53,871 bases of DNA from an uncultured Bacteroidota bacterium (GTDB taxonomy: Bacteria > Bacteroidota > Bacteroidia > Chitinophagales > Chitinophagaceae): contig CAIVKC010000049.1 in NCBI GenBank assembly GCA_903906365.1, positions 1-53,871 of the forward strand, read 5' to 3'. How positions within the stretch are numbered: the first letter of the stretch is position 1; every line of letters starts with the position of its first letter. Shown piece after piece: positions 17,611-26,250 of this stretch. The notes under the pieces are model-generated. The model saw only the letters and a program-made list of their open reading frames with translations, did not search any database and was not told where the DNA came from. A program made the position numbers and the translations under genes.

Positions 17611-18288
17611 TTATGGCAAGTTCCTTTGGGAGAGCAGAATTTCAGCCAATGCAAGATCCAGGGGCCGGGTGATTTTAATATTGGAGATTTCCCCTTCCAC
17701 CAGATGGATGGTTGTGCCAAATTGTTCCACCACGCTGGCTTCATCGGTGAAACTTTCCTGGTAGGGCTGAGCGAAGGCTTTTTTCAGGAGGTCTGTAAGA
17801 AAGGTCTGGGGAGTCTGCACGAGCCTGATGGCAGACCGCTCCATGGCCCTGGTTTCCTGTCCGGATACCATACGCACTGAATCTACCGGGGCCACCGCGG
17901 GAATGGCACTGCCTAATTCAAGGGCCTGCTGGTAGCACCGCTGAATCAGGTCCCTGCTGACCAGGCAGCGTACCCCGTCGTGAACAAAAACCACCGATCC
18001 GCCTTCAACGATTTCAAGCCCGTTCTGCACGGAATGAAACCGGGTCTTTCCGCCGGCAACCGTTTGTATGCGACCGCTATCCAAAGTGGAATCTGCAATG
18101 CGTTGCCCCTCTTCCATAAAGTCAGCGGGCAGGACCAGTACCACCTTCAAGTCCGCATAGGCGCTCAAAAAAGCCTGCAGGGTATGCCAGAGCAAGGGCC
18201 GCTGCCCCAACTGCAGGAACTGCTTGGGAAGGTTGCTGCCCATCCGACTGCCCGAACCTGCGGCCACTATGAGCGCATATTTATTCAA
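17611..18288 (-). CDS. ispD: 2-C-methyl-D-erythritol 4-phosphate cytidylyltransferase
   Basis: The third MEP-pathway step: transfers CMP from CTP to methylerythritol 4-phosphate. The nucleotidyltransferase motif AAGSGSRMGS (9-18) with Lys22 (LPKQF) binds CTP. VHDGVRCLVS follows at about 104-113, and later RLVQTPQTF is the conserved substrate block. The length of 225 residues is normal. It is the last of three minus-strand genes (rfaE1-like, asparaginase, ispD); the gap to the asparaginase stop is 16 bases, so co-transcription is likely although the functions are unrelated. Confidence 0.95.
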   Translation of the reverse strand: MNKYALIVAAGSGSRMGSNLPKQFLQLGQRPLLWHTLQAFLSAYADLKVVLVLPADFMEEGQRIADSTLDSGRIQTVAGGKTRFHSVQNGLEIVEGGSVVFVHDGVRCLVSRDLIQRCYQQALELGSAIPAVAPVDSVRMVSGQETRAMERSAIRLVQTPQTFLTDLLKKAFAQPYQESFTDEASVVEQFGTTIHLVEGEISNIKITRPLDLALAEILLSQRNLP

Positions 18289-18304
18289 GAAAAAAAATTG
18301 AAAC

Positions 18305-19252
18305 TTATTTATAAATCGCTACGTATTCTGTTCCGTCGCTGCTTTTCACCCCGCGGTACATACCCAGGCTGTTAAAGATCAACGCACTGTTACCCAGGGC
18401 ATCCACACCGATCATACCGCCTTCCCCCTGAATGCTCACCAGTTTTTCATTGACCACCATATCCATGGCCTGCTGCAGGGTGTACCCCTTGTATTCCATC
18501 AGGCAGCTGACATCATGGGCTGCTACGGCACGGATAAACATTTCACCATGTCCCGTACAGGAAATGGCGCAGGTCCGGTTGTTTGCATAGGTGCCGCAAC
18601 CGATCAGCGGACTGTCTCCGATTCTTCCGTATTTTTTATTGGTCATGCCTCCGGTGCTGGTGGCAGCCGCAATATTGCCGTTTTTGTCGCAGGCCGTGGC
18701 ACCCACCGTTCCAAATTTTTTATCCTTCATGAGTTCTTCCAGACGCTGATGGGTATGGTCCAGGGAGTAATTGTCCGAGTCCCTGATATCCTTCCATTGG
18801 TCATAGCGGAACTGGGAAAAGAAATATTCATCCGGCTCCAGCTTAATACCCTGTTTGATGGCAAAATCATTGGCTCCCTTGCCACTGAGGAATACATGGT
18901 TGCTGTTGCGCATTACCTCTTCGGCCAGTTCAATGGGATTGCGCACGTTGCGGACCCCTGCCACGGAACCTGCCTCCAGGGTGGAGCCGTCCATAATGGC
19001 CGCATCCATCTCCTGGACACCCTTTTTGGTAAAGACCGAACCCCGGCCTGCATTAAAAAGAACATTGTCTTCCAATATGACAATGGCAGCCTTGACCGCG
19101 TTGACCGCAGACCCTTCCTGCTCCAGCACGGCAAAGCCTGCCTGAAGGGCCTGCTGGAGACCTTCCAGATAAGCGCGCTCCAGTTCAGGGGTCATGTCAT
19201 TTTTAAGAATGGTGCCTGCACCGCCATGAATGGCCAGCGTAAATCCTGACAT
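18305..19252 (-). CDS. Isoaspartyl peptidase/L-asparaginase (Ntn-hydrolase)
   Basis: A plant-type (type III) asparaginase that removes isoaspartyl residues from peptides and hydrolyses L-asparagine. It is made as an inactive precursor and cleaves itself before T182 in GTVGA (181-185), which becomes the N-terminal nucleophile of the beta subunit. IHGGAGT (8-14) and NAGRGSVF (67-74) in the alpha part, and GDSPLIGCGTYAN in the beta part, are conserved. There is no signal peptide, so the enzyme is cytoplasmic; some family members are periplasmic glycosylasparaginase-like. The length is 315 residues. Confidence 0.93.
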   Translation of the reverse strand: MSGFTLAIHGGAGTILKNDMTPELERAYLEGLQQALQAGFAVLEQEGSAVNAVKAAIVILEDNVLFNAGRGSVFTKKGVQEMDAAIMDGSTLEAGSVAGVRNVRNPIELAEEVMRNSNHVFLSGKGANDFAIKQGIKLEPDEYFFSQFRYDQWKDIRDSDNYSLDHTHQRLEELMKDKKFGTVGATACDKNGNIAAATSTGGMTNKKYGRIGDSPLIGCGTYANNRTCAISCTGHGEMFIRAVAAHDVSCLMEYKGYTLQQAMDMVVNEKLVSIQGEGGMIGVDALGNSALIFNSLGMYRGVKSSDGTEYVAIYK

Positions 19253-19373
19253 AAGGTTAGAAATTGAAAATAATCAACAACGAAAATAGATAAATTACCA
19301 ACTGAAAATTTTGAATCTTTTTCCAGAAAGCTTGAACAGGCGCTAAGCCCGCGGATCATTTATTGAAAACTGG

Positions 19374-20360
19374 TTAAATCAGGAGCAGTTTGCATTCGGC
19401 CAGCAGGCGGTCCCTGTCAATGGCTGCGGTGCCGACCTGTTCACAGACCAGCCCACCGGCAATATTGGCTACCTGGGCCATGAGGTTAACATCCCTGGTG
19501 GCAGCGTAGATCAGTGAAGCTACGGCAATGACCGTATCACCCGCTCCGGAGACATCCGATATGTTGCGGACATGGGAAGATATGATCGCCGAGTCCCGGT
19601 CATCCTGGAAGAAAACGCCTTTTTCAGAAAGGGTGATAAAGGAAATACGGTGTCCCAGTTTTTCGGATAACTGCCGGTGAATACCCTGCAGGGCAGGCAG
19701 ATCAATTTCCTCTGCCAGGAGGTTAAGTCCCTCTTTTACTTCCTTGAGGTTGGGCTTAAAAATATCTACCCCTTTATAACTGAAGAAGTTTTTTTTCTTT
19801 GGATCGACGGCTGAAACAATCTCATGTCTTTTGCTCAGGTCCACTACTTTTTCAATGAGGGTACTGGTCAGTATGCCCTTGTTATAGTCTTCCAGGATGA
19901 TCACCTGGGGGGCCTCCGCCTCAATGAAGTTCCGCAGGCATTCCAGCAGCCGTTCTTCTTCCTGTCCGCTGAGATCTCGGGTTGTTTCTGAGTCCAGCCG
20001 CATCATCTGCTGGTTACGGCTGATAATCCGGGTCTTATTGGTGGTGATTCGTTCCCCGCTTTTTAACAGTGAAGATGCATTGATGCGTTTTGATTCCAGT
20101 AGATCCTGGAGGATCTTCCCGTCCTCATCCTGGCCAATGATGGAAAAAACGGAGACGGGGGCACCCAGGGAGGCAATATTGAGGGCCACATTTCCTGCTC
20201 CCCCGATGCGGTATTCCCGCTTGTCAAGGGTAACCACCGGCACAGGTGCCTCAGGCGATATTCTCTCCACATGACCCCAGCAGTAGGTATCGAGCATAAC
20301 ATCTCCCAGCACTGCCACTTTTATGGTATCGAACCGCCCGAAGAGCTCATCAAAATTCAT
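19374..20360 (-). CDS. rfaE1: D-glycero-beta-D-manno-heptose-7-phosphate kinase (RfaE1-type PfkB kinase)
   Basis: A ribokinase-family sugar kinase that phosphorylates heptose 7-phosphate at C1 on the way to ADP-heptose for lipopolysaccharide core. VLGDVMLDTYCWGHVERISPEAPVP (18-42) is specific for RfaE/HldE domain I. GGAGNVALNIASLGAPV (53-69) is PfkB motif 1, and DVSGAGDTV (269-277) contains the catalytic Asp275 and the anion hole. At 328 residues it carries only the kinase half; the adenylyltransferase domain fused in Escherichia coli HldE is absent and no stand-alone partner is in the window. Confidence 0.9.
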   Translation of the reverse strand: MNFDELFGRFDTIKVAVLGDVMLDTYCWGHVERISPEAPVPVVTLDKREYRIGGAGNVALNIASLGAPVSVFSIIGQDEDGKILQDLLESKRINASSLLKSGERITTNKTRIISRNQQMMRLDSETTRDLSGQEEERLLECLRNFIEAEAPQVIILEDYNKGILTSTLIEKVVDLSKRHEIVSAVDPKKKNFFSYKGVDIFKPNLKEVKEGLNLLAEEIDLPALQGIHRQLSEKLGHRISFITLSEKGVFFQDDRDSAIISSHVRNISDVSGAGDTVIAVASLIYAATRDVNLMAQVANIAGGLVCEQVGTAAIDRDRLLAECKLLLI

Positions 20361-20459
20361 ACTCCCTTTACTTTAATTGCCTTGCAATATAAGGAAACCC
20401 TCCCAGTCCCGAACCGCTGGAGGAACCAGTGAGCAAAAAACCGGTCGCCGCCAAGATGG

Positions 20460-22823
20460 CTATTTACGGATGACCCGGCATCCGTAAATATCACCGGTGG
20501 TTTTTCCGGTATGAGCCTGGAACCTGATGGTAATGGAGGATTTTCCCCGCACCAGGGAGTCATCGAGCGGGTATTCCAGGTCAAAGAATTTATTGGGATG
20601 TTCATGATGCAATTCCTGGGTTACCAGGAGAACGCCATCGATCAGTATATCATGTATCCTGCCGTTATCTCCACCCCAATAGGTGACCAGCAGACTGTTG
20701 GGACGCGCAGTATCAACCTTCAGGGTGAAAGAAAACCACCCCTCGGTATGGGCGTTCCTGGATTTGCGGTCCTGTTCATCCCCCACATAGGTATTTTCTC
20801 CCATAAAATGATGATCCCGTTCCGGCTGCATTTCCCCCACTCTCAACAGATCAACGGTCCTTGTTTCTATATCATGAACACGGTTTTGTTCTGCCTCATA
20901 GTCGGCTTCCCGTTTTGCCCAGTCTGCATTGGAAAAGAAATCCCAGTATACGCTGTAAGCATTGTCATAATGCTGGTAAAAAGGCCTGAATGTGACATCA
21001 AAGGGCCGGCCGATCCCGTCGGTGCGGAAGGTCAAAGGCCGGTCTGCAGCTGGTTTTAACCAATGGGAGATGTCTTTGTCGCCGGTCAGCATAACCGGTA
21101 CTTTATGAAAATCGGTTACGGGCGTCTGCCCCAGGTCCCCGGCCAGTACCAGCGGGCCATACAGAAAGGCAACCCGGTTGGGATTATCTGGCATACTTTC
21201 ATAATACAAATGCATCGGGAGCACCATACTGATTTTATCCCCGTTCCGCCATGGCCGTTCGATGCCGGCATAGCCGTTGGCCTGTTTGGTATAGGCGATG
21301 GCACGCCCATTCACCCTCAATTGCAGGGCGGATCCTGCCCACCAGGGTATTCTGATCTGTATTTTAAAGAAGGCTGGTTTTTGGGATTTAATGGTAAAAA
21401 GCACGGTATCTGACCTCGGGAAATCAGTTTGCTGTTCCACCATCATATGCCTGGAGGTCCAGTTCAGGACAGAGGGGATAAACAGGTTGATCAATAAACT
21501 ACTGTCCGGACCCTCGTAATAGATACTTTCGGCATACTTGGAATGGTTTTCCATTCCGCTTCCCACGCAGCAGGTAAAGGTGTTAAAGGAATCGCTGAAT
21601 TGCTTTTTGGCTCCCATGCGCAAGGGCACAAAATAACACATCATGCCGTCCTGCGGATTCTGGGAGGCCAGAATGTGATTGTACAGGGCCCGTTCGTAGT
21701 AGTCTCCCAGGGTACTGCTGGGCTGCAGGCAAAACAAATGCCTGGTCAGTTTCAGCATATTATAGGTATTACAGGACTCACAGGTACTCTCGCTGAGGTA
21801 ATCGCTCAATTTATCGGGATCTGCCAGGTATTCATGGTCACTGTTGCCGCCGATGACATAAGAATGGTGCTTCACCACTATGTTCCAGAAATTTTCCGCG
21901 ATCCGGCGGTCTGCTGCGTCTCCCTTCAATTCATACCTGCGGACGCAGCCCAGGATCTTGGGGATTTGTGTATTGGAGTGTTTTCCGGCAAGCGGATCAA
22001 GGCCGGCTGCCAGCGGGTCAAGTATGGCCTTATGCTGGAATTTGTAGGAGAGTGCCAGGTATTTGGGGTTACCTGTAATGGAATAGATGTTAACCAGGAT
22101 TTCATTCATTCCGCCGAATTCACAGGCCAGCATTTTCTGCAGCTGATCCTCATTGAGTCCGGAGAGCGTATGTTCGGTCCAGTCGGCCATTTTCACGACC
22201 ACCTGCAGGGCCTTCGTATTTCCGAAATACAAATAAGCGTCCGTCAGTCCGGCCATGACTTTATGCACCGTATACCAGGGTGACCAGCCACCGTTCAGGT
22301 CGAAACCGGAAGTTTTGATCTGTCCCCTGGCCAGCTTGCCAAAGATGGAGTCCTCCTTTGGAATGGCACCCAGGTACCCTGTCCCCCGGGCGAGCTGACA
22401 GCGGGCCAGTTCTCCCACCAGGGTATCAACCCGGTCCCGGAACCGGCGGTCCCCTGTGGAGGCAAACATCATGGAACAGGCCGACAGGTAATGCCCCATC
22501 GTATGACCGGACAACCCCTCGCTCTCCCACCCGCCGTAAACATCTCCATGGGTGGGCAACCCCGCGTATTCATAAAAACGGTGCATCAAACGGTGGATAT
22601 CGATGGTCAGCAGATAGGCTGCATCCATTTCCATGGCATGACGAAAAGGACTGGGCAGCAGCCGCACGTCACTGAGGGCGAATCCGTAGGCTTGCATGGG
22701 GACGGATGGCTTTATCCTGAAACGCTTATCCCCCCGCTGCGGCACATAAGACTGGGCTGCCAGGCATAAACAAATCAGCATCACAGGCAGCAGCAGAACA
22801 GACTTCTTGGCAGTAATTGGCAT
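20460..22823 (-). CDS. GH127-family glycoside hydrolase (beta-L-arabinofuranosidase type)
   Basis: A 787-residue exported enzyme with a signal peptide at about 1-24. The (alpha/alpha)6 barrel of GH127 (DUF1680) runs from about 45 to 440. In the characterised member HypBA1 a Zn2+ is held by a Glu and three Cys, one of the Cys being the nucleophile. Here the matching residues are E349 and C351 (CESCNTYNM) and C418-C419 (TCCVGSGMENHSKY), and E331 (GGNSDHEYL) fits the acid/base. The active site is therefore complete. Beta-sandwich domains follow. The likely substrate is beta-L-arabinofuranoside in plant glycoprotein or pectin side chains, though other sugars are known in the family. An AraC-type regulator gene is divergent. 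Confidence 0.9.
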   Translation of the reverse strand: MPITAKKSVLLLPVMLICLCLAAQSYVPQRGDKRFRIKPSVPMQAYGFALSDVRLLPSPFRHAMEMDAAYLLTIDIHRLMHRFYEYAGLPTHGDVYGGWESEGLSGHTMGHYLSACSMMFASTGDRRFRDRVDTLVGELARCQLARGTGYLGAIPKEDSIFGKLARGQIKTSGFDLNGGWSPWYTVHKVMAGLTDAYLYFGNTKALQVVVKMADWTEHTLSGLNEDQLQKMLACEFGGMNEILVNIYSITGNPKYLALSYKFQHKAILDPLAAGLDPLAGKHSNTQIPKILGCVRRYELKGDAADRRIAENFWNIVVKHHSYVIGGNSDHEYLADPDKLSDYLSESTCESCNTYNMLKLTRHLFCLQPSSTLGDYYERALYNHILASQNPQDGMMCYFVPLRMGAKKQFSDSFNTFTCCVGSGMENHSKYAESIYYEGPDSSLLINLFIPSVLNWTSRHMMVEQQTDFPRSDTVLFTIKSQKPAFFKIQIRIPWWAGSALQLRVNGRAIAYTKQANGYAGIERPWRNGDKISMVLPMHLYYESMPDNPNRVAFLYGPLVLAGDLGQTPVTDFHKVPVMLTGDKDISHWLKPAADRPLTFRTDGIGRPFDVTFRPFYQHYDNAYSVYWDFFSNADWAKREADYEAEQNRVHDIETRTVDLLRVGEMQPERDHHFMGENTYVGDEQDRKSRNAHTEGWFSFTLKVDTARPNSLLVTYWGGDNGRIHDILIDGVLLVTQELHHEHPNKFFDLEYPLDDSLVRGKSSITIRFQAHTGKTTGDIYGCRVIRK

Positions 22824-22926
22824 GGTTACATGATTTTATCCGATGTAATAAGGGTTGTATCAAGGACGGCCGGGGGGCCTTGCAAATCAGCCCTGACTCC
22901 GCCTTGACCTGAAGCCCTTCGTAGTT

Positions 22927-22934
22927 CAAAATTA
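22927..22934 (-). promoter_or_regulatory. Possible -7 element for the GH127 gene
   Basis: On the minus strand TAATTTTG is an exact TAnnTTTG match, giving a leader of about 95 bases before the GH127 start. No clear TTTG is found at the -33 spacing, which would fit a promoter that needs the divergent AraC-type activator. Confidence 0.35.
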
Positions 22935-23034
22935 TCTGAAAAATGACGGTCCGACCCGGCAGGGATTAATCAATCATTTACTTAAATTAACCCAAAATAA
23001 AGGATTGTCAAAAAAATAGGCTAATATTTGTATT

Positions 23035-23919
23035 ATGAAGGTTGTACAGTTCACCATCCCTGTTGCAAAGAACCAGTCGATCATCGTGCAGGAAGATATA
23101 CTGCCGCATTTCTACGAACACCTGCACCGCCATAATGAAACACAGATCATGTACATAATTTCCGGAGAAGGTACGATGATTGCCGGCAACTTCATGCAAC
23201 GTTTCAGGGCCGGCGATATCTATATCCTGGGATCCAACCAGCCCCATGTCTTTAAGAGCAGCGCCGAATATTTTGACAGGCAACCAGGCAGGCAGGTCCG
23301 CTCCCTGATGGTATTTTTCAATCCGAGAGGAACTTTTTCCTCGGTGTTGAACCTCCCTGAAATGAAACTGATACACCGGTTCATAGAAGCTACCCAACAG
23401 GGGCTTCAGTTACTTGGCCAATACCAGGCAGACTGTTCGGAGGCCATGATGAAATTAAAAAACAGAACCAACGCCAACCGCCTGGCTGCCTTCATTGAAC
23501 TGTTGCAGAAAATGAGTAACCCCAAGAAATGGAAAGTGCTTTCAACAGAAAATTTGGAGCAAGGCATTTCTGAGGCAGAGGGATTGCGCATGAATGATAT
23601 CTATCAGTATACCATGGCCAATTATACAAAGGCCATCACCTTGCCTGAAATAGCGGCAGTGGCCCATTTGACTCCTCAGGCCTTTTGCAGGTATTTTAAG
23701 AAACATACCCTGAAAACCTTTGTAGGCTTTCTTCATGAAATACGCATCAGCGAAGCCTGCAAAAAAATGATGGCAGGCAATTATGGCAGTATTTCTTCCA
23801 TTGCATACGAAACCGGGTTCAGCAATGCGGTAACCTTCAACCGGGTCTTCAAGAAAGTAACCGGTGTATCGCCCCATATGTATATGCGCGAATTTCAGCA
23901 GCCAGCCACACACCCCTGA
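23035..23919 (+). CDS. AraC-family transcriptional regulator with cupin sensor domain
   Basis: A 294-residue DNA-binding regulator. The N-terminal half (about 20-80) is a cupin-type ligand-binding fold: HFYEHLHRHNETQIMYIISGEGTMIAG, then FRAGDIYILGSNQPHVF with the final Gly/Asp/Pro-His pattern. The C-terminal 100 residues hold two helix-turn-helix units; the second has ISSIAYETGFSNAVTFNRVFKKVTGVSPHMY, the AraC/XylS signature. Such proteins usually sense a sugar and activate nearby catabolic genes. The GH127 gene is divergent with a 211-base shared control region, so it is the obvious target. Confidence 0.92.
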   Translation: MKVVQFTIPVAKNQSIIVQEDILPHFYEHLHRHNETQIMYIISGEGTMIAGNFMQRFRAGDIYILGSNQPHVFKSSAEYFDRQPGRQVRSLMVFFNPRGTFSSVLNLPEMKLIHRFIEATQQGLQLLGQYQADCSEAMMKLKNRTNANRLAAFIELLQKMSNPKKWKVLSTENLEQGISEAEGLRMNDIYQYTMANYTKAITLPEIAAVAHLTPQAFCRYFKKHTLKTFVGFLHEIRISEACKKMMAGNYGSISSIAYETGFSNAVTFNRVFKKVTGVSPHMYMREFQQPATHP

Positions 23920-23942
23920 GGCGACAGTTGCCTTTATTCGGG

Positions 23943-25391
23943 TCAGGCTGATTTTTTCCTGGAGACAACCAAATAATAAATGGGTATCCCGGCCAGGGTT
24001 ATGACCAGGCCTTTGGCAGCAAAACTGGTTTTGTAGACGAGCAACAGGACACAAAATGCCGTACCCAGCAATACATAAATGGCGGGCAGCAGGGGATATC
24101 CAAAGGCCTTATAGGGCCGGGGGGTTTGCGGAAGTTTGCGGCGCAGGACAAAAATCCCCACGATGGTGAGTACATAAAAACCAACGGCTACAAAAGATAT
24201 CATATCCAGCAGCTGACCGTAACTGCCGCTCAGGCAGAGGATGGCGGCCACCAGGCACTGCGCCCATAAGGACCACTGGGGGACGGCATTGCTGTTGAGA
24301 CGGGAGGCTTTCCTGAAAAACAGGCCGTCCTGAGCCATCGTATAATATACCCGGGCGCCAGCCAGGACCAGCCCGTTGATGCATCCAAAAGTGGAGATCA
24401 TGATCAGGATGGCAATGATGGTCTGGCCTGCACTGCCAAAAATCACTTTGGCCGCAGCAACCGCCAGCCGGTCATCCTGGGGGAAGGCGACCTGGTTGAT
24501 CGGAAGTACATGGAGATACATGAGATTGGCCGTCACGTAGATGACCGTCACTATCAGGGTGCCGAAAAAAAGGCTTAATCCGATGTTTTTTTGGGGGTTC
24601 TTGATTTCCCCGGCTATGAAGGTTACATTATTCCAGGCATCGCTGCTGAACAGCGACCCGGTCATGGCAGCTGCAATGGCACCCAACAGGGTCACGCCGC
24701 TGATGGCCTGCCAGCCAAGCGGCTGAAGCACCCCGGCGGCATCCTTAGCGCCCAGATCCTGTGTAGCCTGCAGGCCGGTCTGCCAGTTCTCACTCCAGAA
24801 ACTATGCTTGGCCAGTAAAAAACCAAATACAATCAATCCGAAAAGGGCGATGAGTTTGGTACTGGTAAAAACAGTCTGAATGGTTTTTCCCCCTTTGATA
24901 CCCCGGGTGTTGATATAGGTAAGCAGGGTTATGACGGAAATGGATACCAGCTGTGCTGCTGAAATATGGAGGTCTGAAAACCCCAGGGGTATGGTAAACA
25001 GGATGTTCTTTTCCCCGATGGCCGGAAGAAAATAAGCGGTAAAACGCGCAAAAGCCACGCCCACCGCCGCAATGGTGGCTGTCTGGATGACGGCAAAAAA
25101 ACTCCATCCGAACAAAAATCCAACCAGTGGGTTAAACGCTTCCTTCAGATATACATACTGTCCGCCCGCCTTTGGAAACATACCGGAGAGTTCCCCGTAA
25201 CTTACCGCAGCGGTAATGGTCATAAAACCGGTGATGAGCCAGACAAATACAAGCCATCCGGCGCTTCCCACATGTCGGGTAATATCAGCAGAGACTATGA
25301 AAATTCCTGAACCAATCATGGAGCCCGCCACGACCATGGTCGCATCCAGCAGGCCAAGGCTGGGTTTGAAAGCAGTAGTTTGTTCCGGCAT
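23943..25391 (-). CDS. APC-superfamily amino acid permease
   Basis: An inner-membrane transporter of 482 residues with about 12 hydrophobic helices. The first helix region, DATMVVAGSMIGSGIFIVSADI (16-37), has the unwound GSGIF motif that binds the substrate's alpha-carboxyl and amino groups in APC transporters. PKAGGQYVYLKEAFNPLVGFLFGW (74-97) is the second conserved block of amino acid/polyamine antiporters. The profile is that of LAT-like or basic/neutral amino acid exchangers; the substrate is not predictable. It converges on the araC gene with a 23-base gap and shows no functional link to it. Confidence 0.9.
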   Translation of the reverse strand: MPEQTTAFKPSLGLLDATMVVAGSMIGSGIFIVSADITRHVGSAGWLVFVWLITGFMTITAAVSYGELSGMFPKAGGQYVYLKEAFNPLVGFLFGWSFFAVIQTATIAAVGVAFARFTAYFLPAIGEKNILFTIPLGFSDLHISAAQLVSISVITLLTYINTRGIKGGKTIQTVFTSTKLIALFGLIVFGFLLAKHSFWSENWQTGLQATQDLGAKDAAGVLQPLGWQAISGVTLLGAIAAAMTGSLFSSDAWNNVTFIAGEIKNPQKNIGLSLFFGTLIVTVIYVTANLMYLHVLPINQVAFPQDDRLAVAAAKVIFGSAGQTIIAILIMISTFGCINGLVLAGARVYYTMAQDGLFFRKASRLNSNAVPQWSLWAQCLVAAILCLSGSYGQLLDMISFVAVGFYVLTIVGIFVLRRKLPQTPRPYKAFGYPLLPAIYVLLGTAFCVLLLVYKTSFAAKGLVITLAGIPIYYLVVSRKKSA

Positions 25392-25450
25392 AAGAAGTTA
25401 AATATGAGGGAAGATAAGAAAATCAGGTCAAAACATAACGGGGCTTCCTT

Positions 25451-25486
25451 AAAAAAAAAGCGCAGACTGTAGCTGCGCTTTTTTTT
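25451..25486 (-). terminator. Bidirectional intrinsic terminator after the ompH-like gene
   Basis: A GCGCAG/CTGCGC stem with a seven-base loop is flanked by nine As on the left and eight Ts on the right, so it works on either strand. It lies just downstream of the ompH-like stop (minus strand). Confidence 0.85.
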
Positions 25487-25501
25487 AGTCAAGTGGCCCG
25501 G

Positions 25502-26095
25502 TTACTTTTTCTTATAGGTTGCGTTGAGCCCCTCAATGATGTCACCGGTTATATTATAGGCGGAATCCTTGTAATAAATGAAGGAATTGGGCTCATATGC
25601 CATAATGAATGAATAGTTCTTCTGTTTGTTGTATTCACCCAGGAAAGTTTCAATTCTTTTGATGATGTCTGCCATTACCTGCCCGTTACTGCGCGCCAGT
25701 TCTTCCTGCAGGGCCTCTTTGCGGGCCTGGAAGTTTTGCTGCATTTCGGCATATTCCTGCTGGGCCTGCTGACCTTCGGCCTGTGTCATGGTGGAACTCT
25801 TCTGTTGCCATTCTGCGACCTTCTTCTGGTATTTGCTCTGTAGGGAACTCAGTTCCATATTCATGGCATTTTCCTTACCCTTTGCCTGGTTTTCGGCATC
25901 CTTGAAATAGTTATAATGCACTTTTAATGAATCCATCTCAAAGTAGGCGATCTTGAAACCCTGGCTGGCCTGCTTTTCAGCGGCAGCAGCACTGATGGTT
26001 TTGGTCGGCTGGGGATGGCTGAACTGAAGGTAGAAAAGAACACCAATCAGCAACAGGGCCACTACACTCAGAATTACAGATACGTTTTTCATCAA
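25502..26095 (-). CDS. OmpH/Skp-family envelope chaperone-like protein, membrane anchored
   Basis: A 197-residue protein with one hydrophobic segment (about 7-25), a short linker and a long coiled coil (about 65-150, rich in Glu, Gln, Lys and Ala), the two-helix tentacle of Skp. IAYFEMDSLKVHYNYFKDAE (49-68) and the C-terminal YSFIMAYEPNSFIYYKDSAYNIT are the two body strands and match OmpH-like proteins (usual form AYVDSEKI and LVLDxxxVLYxxxxxDIT). Skp carries outer-membrane proteins across the periplasm. There is no clear signal-peptidase site after the hydrophobic segment, so it is probably tethered to the inner membrane. Two adjacent ATG codons could serve as start. Confidence 0.85.
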   Translation of the reverse strand: MMKNVSVILSVVALLLIGVLFYLQFSHPQPTKTISAAAAEKQASQGFKIAYFEMDSLKVHYNYFKDAENQAKGKENAMNMELSSLQSKYQKKVAEWQQKSSTMTQAEGQQAQQEYAEMQQNFQARKEALQEELARSNGQVMADIIKRIETFLGEYNKQKNYSFIMAYEPNSFIYYKDSAYNITGDIIEGLNATYKKK

Positions 26096-26192
26096 TACTT
26101 TTTTTGCAAATTAAATTCTTTAACCAATAGCAAAGTGTTAAAAAACGGCCGGCAGGCCCAAAAAATACGGCAACATCCCCTGTTTAAAGTTA

Positions 26193-26231
26193 AAAAAAAG
26201 TAGGAAGTACTTAGCCTTCCTACTTTTTTTA
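26193..26231 (-). terminator. Intrinsic terminator after rpoC
   Basis: GTAGGAAG (26201-26208) and CTTCCTAC (26217-26224) form an eight-base-pair stem with an eight-base loop, flanked by eight As and seven Ts. Read on the minus strand it ends the rpoC transcript about 20 bases after the stop, so the ompH-like gene is probably a separate unit. Confidence 0.85.
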
Positions 26232-26250
26232 AAATGATGCAGCCGCTCCC

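Noticed and set aside
23022-23030. TAATATTTG just before the araC ATG as a -7 element of a leaderless transcript
   Set aside because: It has one base too many for TAnnTTTG, and no TTTG lies at the right spacing.
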